Positions 5,515-6,599 of a stretch of DNA of 6,599 nt are shown one piece after another. The notes beneath the pieces are model-generated. The model was not told where the DNA came from. It did no database searches and saw only the letters and a list, made by a program, of their open reading frames with translations. The translations under genes and the position numbers were made by a program. This DNA is from Acidobacteriota bacterium. Its GTDB lineage: Bacteria; Acidobacteriota; Terriglobia; Terriglobales; Acidobacteriaceae. Numbering within the stretch: the stretch's first letter is position 1; each line of letters opens with the position of its first letter. The stretch covers positions 1-6,599 of the forward strand of contig JAKABE010000186.1 of assembly GCA_021801945.1 (NCBI GenBank), written 5' to 3'.

Positions 5515-6027
5515 GTGGACTTCCACCTCTATCGCCCCGCCGACTTCACCCAGCTCTACGCCATCGAGGAAGCGTGCTTCGAACCGCCCTTGCGATTTGG
5601 GCGCGCGTATCTGCGGCAACTTGTATCCAGTTCCCATACCGCTACCTGGATCGCGAAGGAGAAGGGGCGGATGGCCGGCTTTGCCATCACCGCGTGGTCC
5701 ATTAAGTCTGGCGAGACCGTCGCCTACATTCCCACCATCGAAGTGGCGGCGGAGGCGCGCGGCCGCGGCGTCGGCGGAGAGCTGCTGCGGCGGATTGAGG
5801 GCTCGGCCCGTGCCGCAGGCGCCAGCGTCATCTGGCTGCACGTGGAGGCGGAAAACGCGCCGGCGATCCGGCTCTATGAGGCGCACGGGTACCGACGCCA
5901 AGGCAGGGAAGAGCGCTACTACGGGCGCGGACGGGCGGCGCTGATTTACGCCAAGGAGTTGAGCACGCCGGGAGCGCCCATCCTTTCGCCCAAAGAACGG
6001 GCGAAAGGATGGGGCAACCCCATCTAG
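5515..6027 (+). CDS. GNAT N-acetyltransferase, RimI-like
   Basis: This 170-residue cytoplasmic enzyme should transfer acetyl from acetyl-CoA to an amino group. Its closest visible resemblance is to RimI-type protein N-terminal acetyltransferases, but the substrate is not certain. Starting at GTG 5515, the fold opens with FHLYRPADF (3-11), then IEEACFEPPLRFG (17-29). The acetyl-CoA loop is RGRGVGG (82-88) after the beta strand IPTIEVA (72-78). LHVEAENAPAIRLYEAHGY (108-126) carries the Asn and Tyr usual in RimI, followed by ERYYGRGRAALIYAKEL (133-149). The frame is open upstream to GTG 5467, but that codon lies inside palindrome 1, and the extra 16 residues do not look like the family. No start has a good Shine-Dalgarno site. 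Residues 150-170 run past the normal family end, and 155-167 are encoded by palindrome 2, so the C-terminal tail appears repeat-derived. It may be co-transcribed with the phosphofructokinase gene 115 bp upstream, but palindrome 1 intervenes. Confidence 0.85.
   Translation: MDFHLYRPADFTQLYAIEEACFEPPLRFGRAYLRQLVSSSHTATWIAKEKGRMAGFAITAWSIKSGETVAYIPTIEVAAEARGRGVGGELLRRIEGSARAAGASVIWLHVEAENAPAIRLYEAHGYRRQGREERYYGRGRAALIYAKELSTPGAPILSPKERAKGWGNPI
5977..6013. repeat. Long palindromic element 2, within end of GNAT gene
   Basis: CCCATCCTTTCGCCC (5977-5991) and GGGCGAAAGGATGGG (5999-6013) are perfect 15-bp arms around a 7-base loop. The element lies inside the last codons of the acetyltransferase gene. 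Its right arm continues as GGGGCA, matching the end of palindrome 1 (AAGG-TGGGGCA against AAGGATGGGGCA). An arm this long is far beyond chance. Confidence 0.8.
6008..6024. repeat. Small hairpin competing with palindrome 2
   Basis: GATGGGG (6008-6014) pairs perfectly with CCCCATC (6018-6024) across a CAA loop and ends one base before the TAG stop. GATGGG is also part of the right arm of palindrome 2, so the two hairpins cannot form fully at the same time. No T-tract follows, so I do not call it a terminator. Confidence 0.5.
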
Positions 6028-6030
6028 CTC

Positions 6031-6068
6031 AATGCAACCCAATACACCCCAATGCAGCCCAATGCGCC
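6031..6068. repeat. 10-bp tandem repeats, 3.8 copies
   Basis: Four units follow in exact 10-bp register: AATGCAACCC, AATACACCCC, AATGCAGCCC and a partial AATGCGCC. They lie in the 115-bp gap between the convergent acetyltransferase and peptidase genes. The period is about one helical turn. The rest of the gap, to 6142, shows no clear terminator or gene. Confidence 0.8.
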
Positions 6069-6142
6069 GTTATCAAATCGCGATGAAACGGCACTCGAAC
6101 CGCGGATTTTCCCTGGAATCATCAGGCTCTCTTGGTTTGCGT

Positions 6143-6599
6143 CTACTTCGTGCCGCTTCCAGTCTCCTTGATGAACGCCGCGACGCGGTCGTGGAGCTGC
6201 TTGCGGCACTCGTCGCGCACATAGGCCATGTGGCCCGACTCGTACCAGTCATACTCGATGTTCTTGGCCAGAGACGGCGGAATGGGCAAATGCTTCTCCT
6301 CGTACATGGCTCCGAAGAAGGGCGTGGCCAGGTCGTAATAGCCGCCGTTGACCATTACCTTCAAGTGGGGATTGGTCTTCATGGCGTCGGCCAGGTCCGT
6401 GCTGACATTCAGTCCGGAGGCGGCCGAAAACATGCCGCGGCGCCCGTGGCGCGTCATGTCCCAGAGAACCTTGCCGAAGATTGCCTGGGGCAGGTAGACC
6501 TGGTTGGCGCCGTACTTTAGCGTGCTGCGCAGGTAGGAGTTGATCAGAGCCGTGTAGGCCGACGAGATGGCCGCGCTCTGCGGATCGTACTCCGCGCCC
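6143..6599 (-). CDS. Peptidase S10 (serine carboxypeptidase), C-terminal part
   Basis: The gene enters from the right edge, so only the last 151 codons are present; the stop is TAG at 6143-6145. Internal ATG codons such as the one at 6457 are not the start: the frame stays open to 6599 and reads YDPQSAAISSAYTALINSYL there, which is typical of the family. S10 enzymes cleave C-terminal residues from peptides with a Ser-Asp-His triad. Here the Asp is in NGGYYDLATPF (codon 6332-6334) and the His in YESGHMAYV (codon 6230-6232); the Ser lies outside the window. The YDLATPF and SGHM forms resemble the large secreted or periplasmic S10 peptidases common in Acidobacteriota, but the signal peptide cannot be checked. 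The gene converges on the acetyltransferase gene, with 115 bp between the stops. Confidence 0.88.
   Translation of the reverse strand, partial: GAEYDPQSAAISSAYTALINSYLRSTLKYGANQVYLPQAIFGKVLWDMTRHGRRGMFSAASGLNVSTDLADAMKTNPHLKVMVNGGYYDLATPFFGAMYEEKHLPIPPSLAKNIEYDWYESGHMAYVRDECRKQLHDRVAAFIKETGSGTK

Noticed and set aside
5436..6016. A CRISPR array or transposon end pair
   Set aside because: There are only two palindromes, of similar but unequal sequence, about 540 bp apart, with no spacer periodicity, no target-site duplication that I can see and no transposase.
61..6599. A single functional system linking c-di-GMP, acyl-CoA synthetase, phosphofructokinase, GNAT and peptidase
   Set aside because: The genes alternate in strand, have separate intergenic regions and belong to unrelated pathways; nothing in the layout indicates joint function.

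Overview
The window is GC-rich bacterial chromosome carrying six protein genes on both strands and no RNA genes, insertion sequences or CRISPR arrays that I can see. A PFKA-type phosphofructokinase with pyrophosphate-type active-site residues, an S10 serine carboxypeptidase, weak or absent Shine-Dalgarno sites at several genes, and C/G-rich palindromes ending in TGGGGCA together suggest Acidobacteriota (Terriglobia/Koribacter-like). This is an inference from gene content and style, not a proven placement.

Left part (1-1753): a membrane-bound GGDEF diguanylate cyclase lies on the minus strand. A 241-bp divergent intergenic region separates it from the next gene; it holds nested inverted repeats and a weak extended -10 element. 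Middle (1754-4364): a long-chain acyl-CoA synthetase runs on the plus strand and overlaps tail to tail by 77 bp with a minus-strand gene for an uncharacterised five-helix membrane protein. That gene is divergent from the phosphofructokinase gene. The intervening 219 bp contain a possible promoter and a leader of three successive hairpins, followed by the best ribosome binding site in the window.

Right part (4365-6599): the phosphofructokinase is followed by a RimI-like GNAT acetyltransferase sandwiched between two long palindromes of related sequence. The second palindrome encodes the end of the acetyltransferase. After it come a short array of 10-bp tandem repeats and, convergently, the C-terminal part of an S10 peptidase that runs off the right edge.

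The genes do not form an obvious shared pathway: c-di-GMP signalling, fatty-acid activation, glycolysis, acetylation and proteolysis are side by side as ordinary housekeeping or accessory functions. I see no convincing new multi-gene system. The most distinctive items are the pyrophosphate-type phosphofructokinase and its structured leader, the paired palindromes around the acetyltransferase, and the orphan membrane protein.
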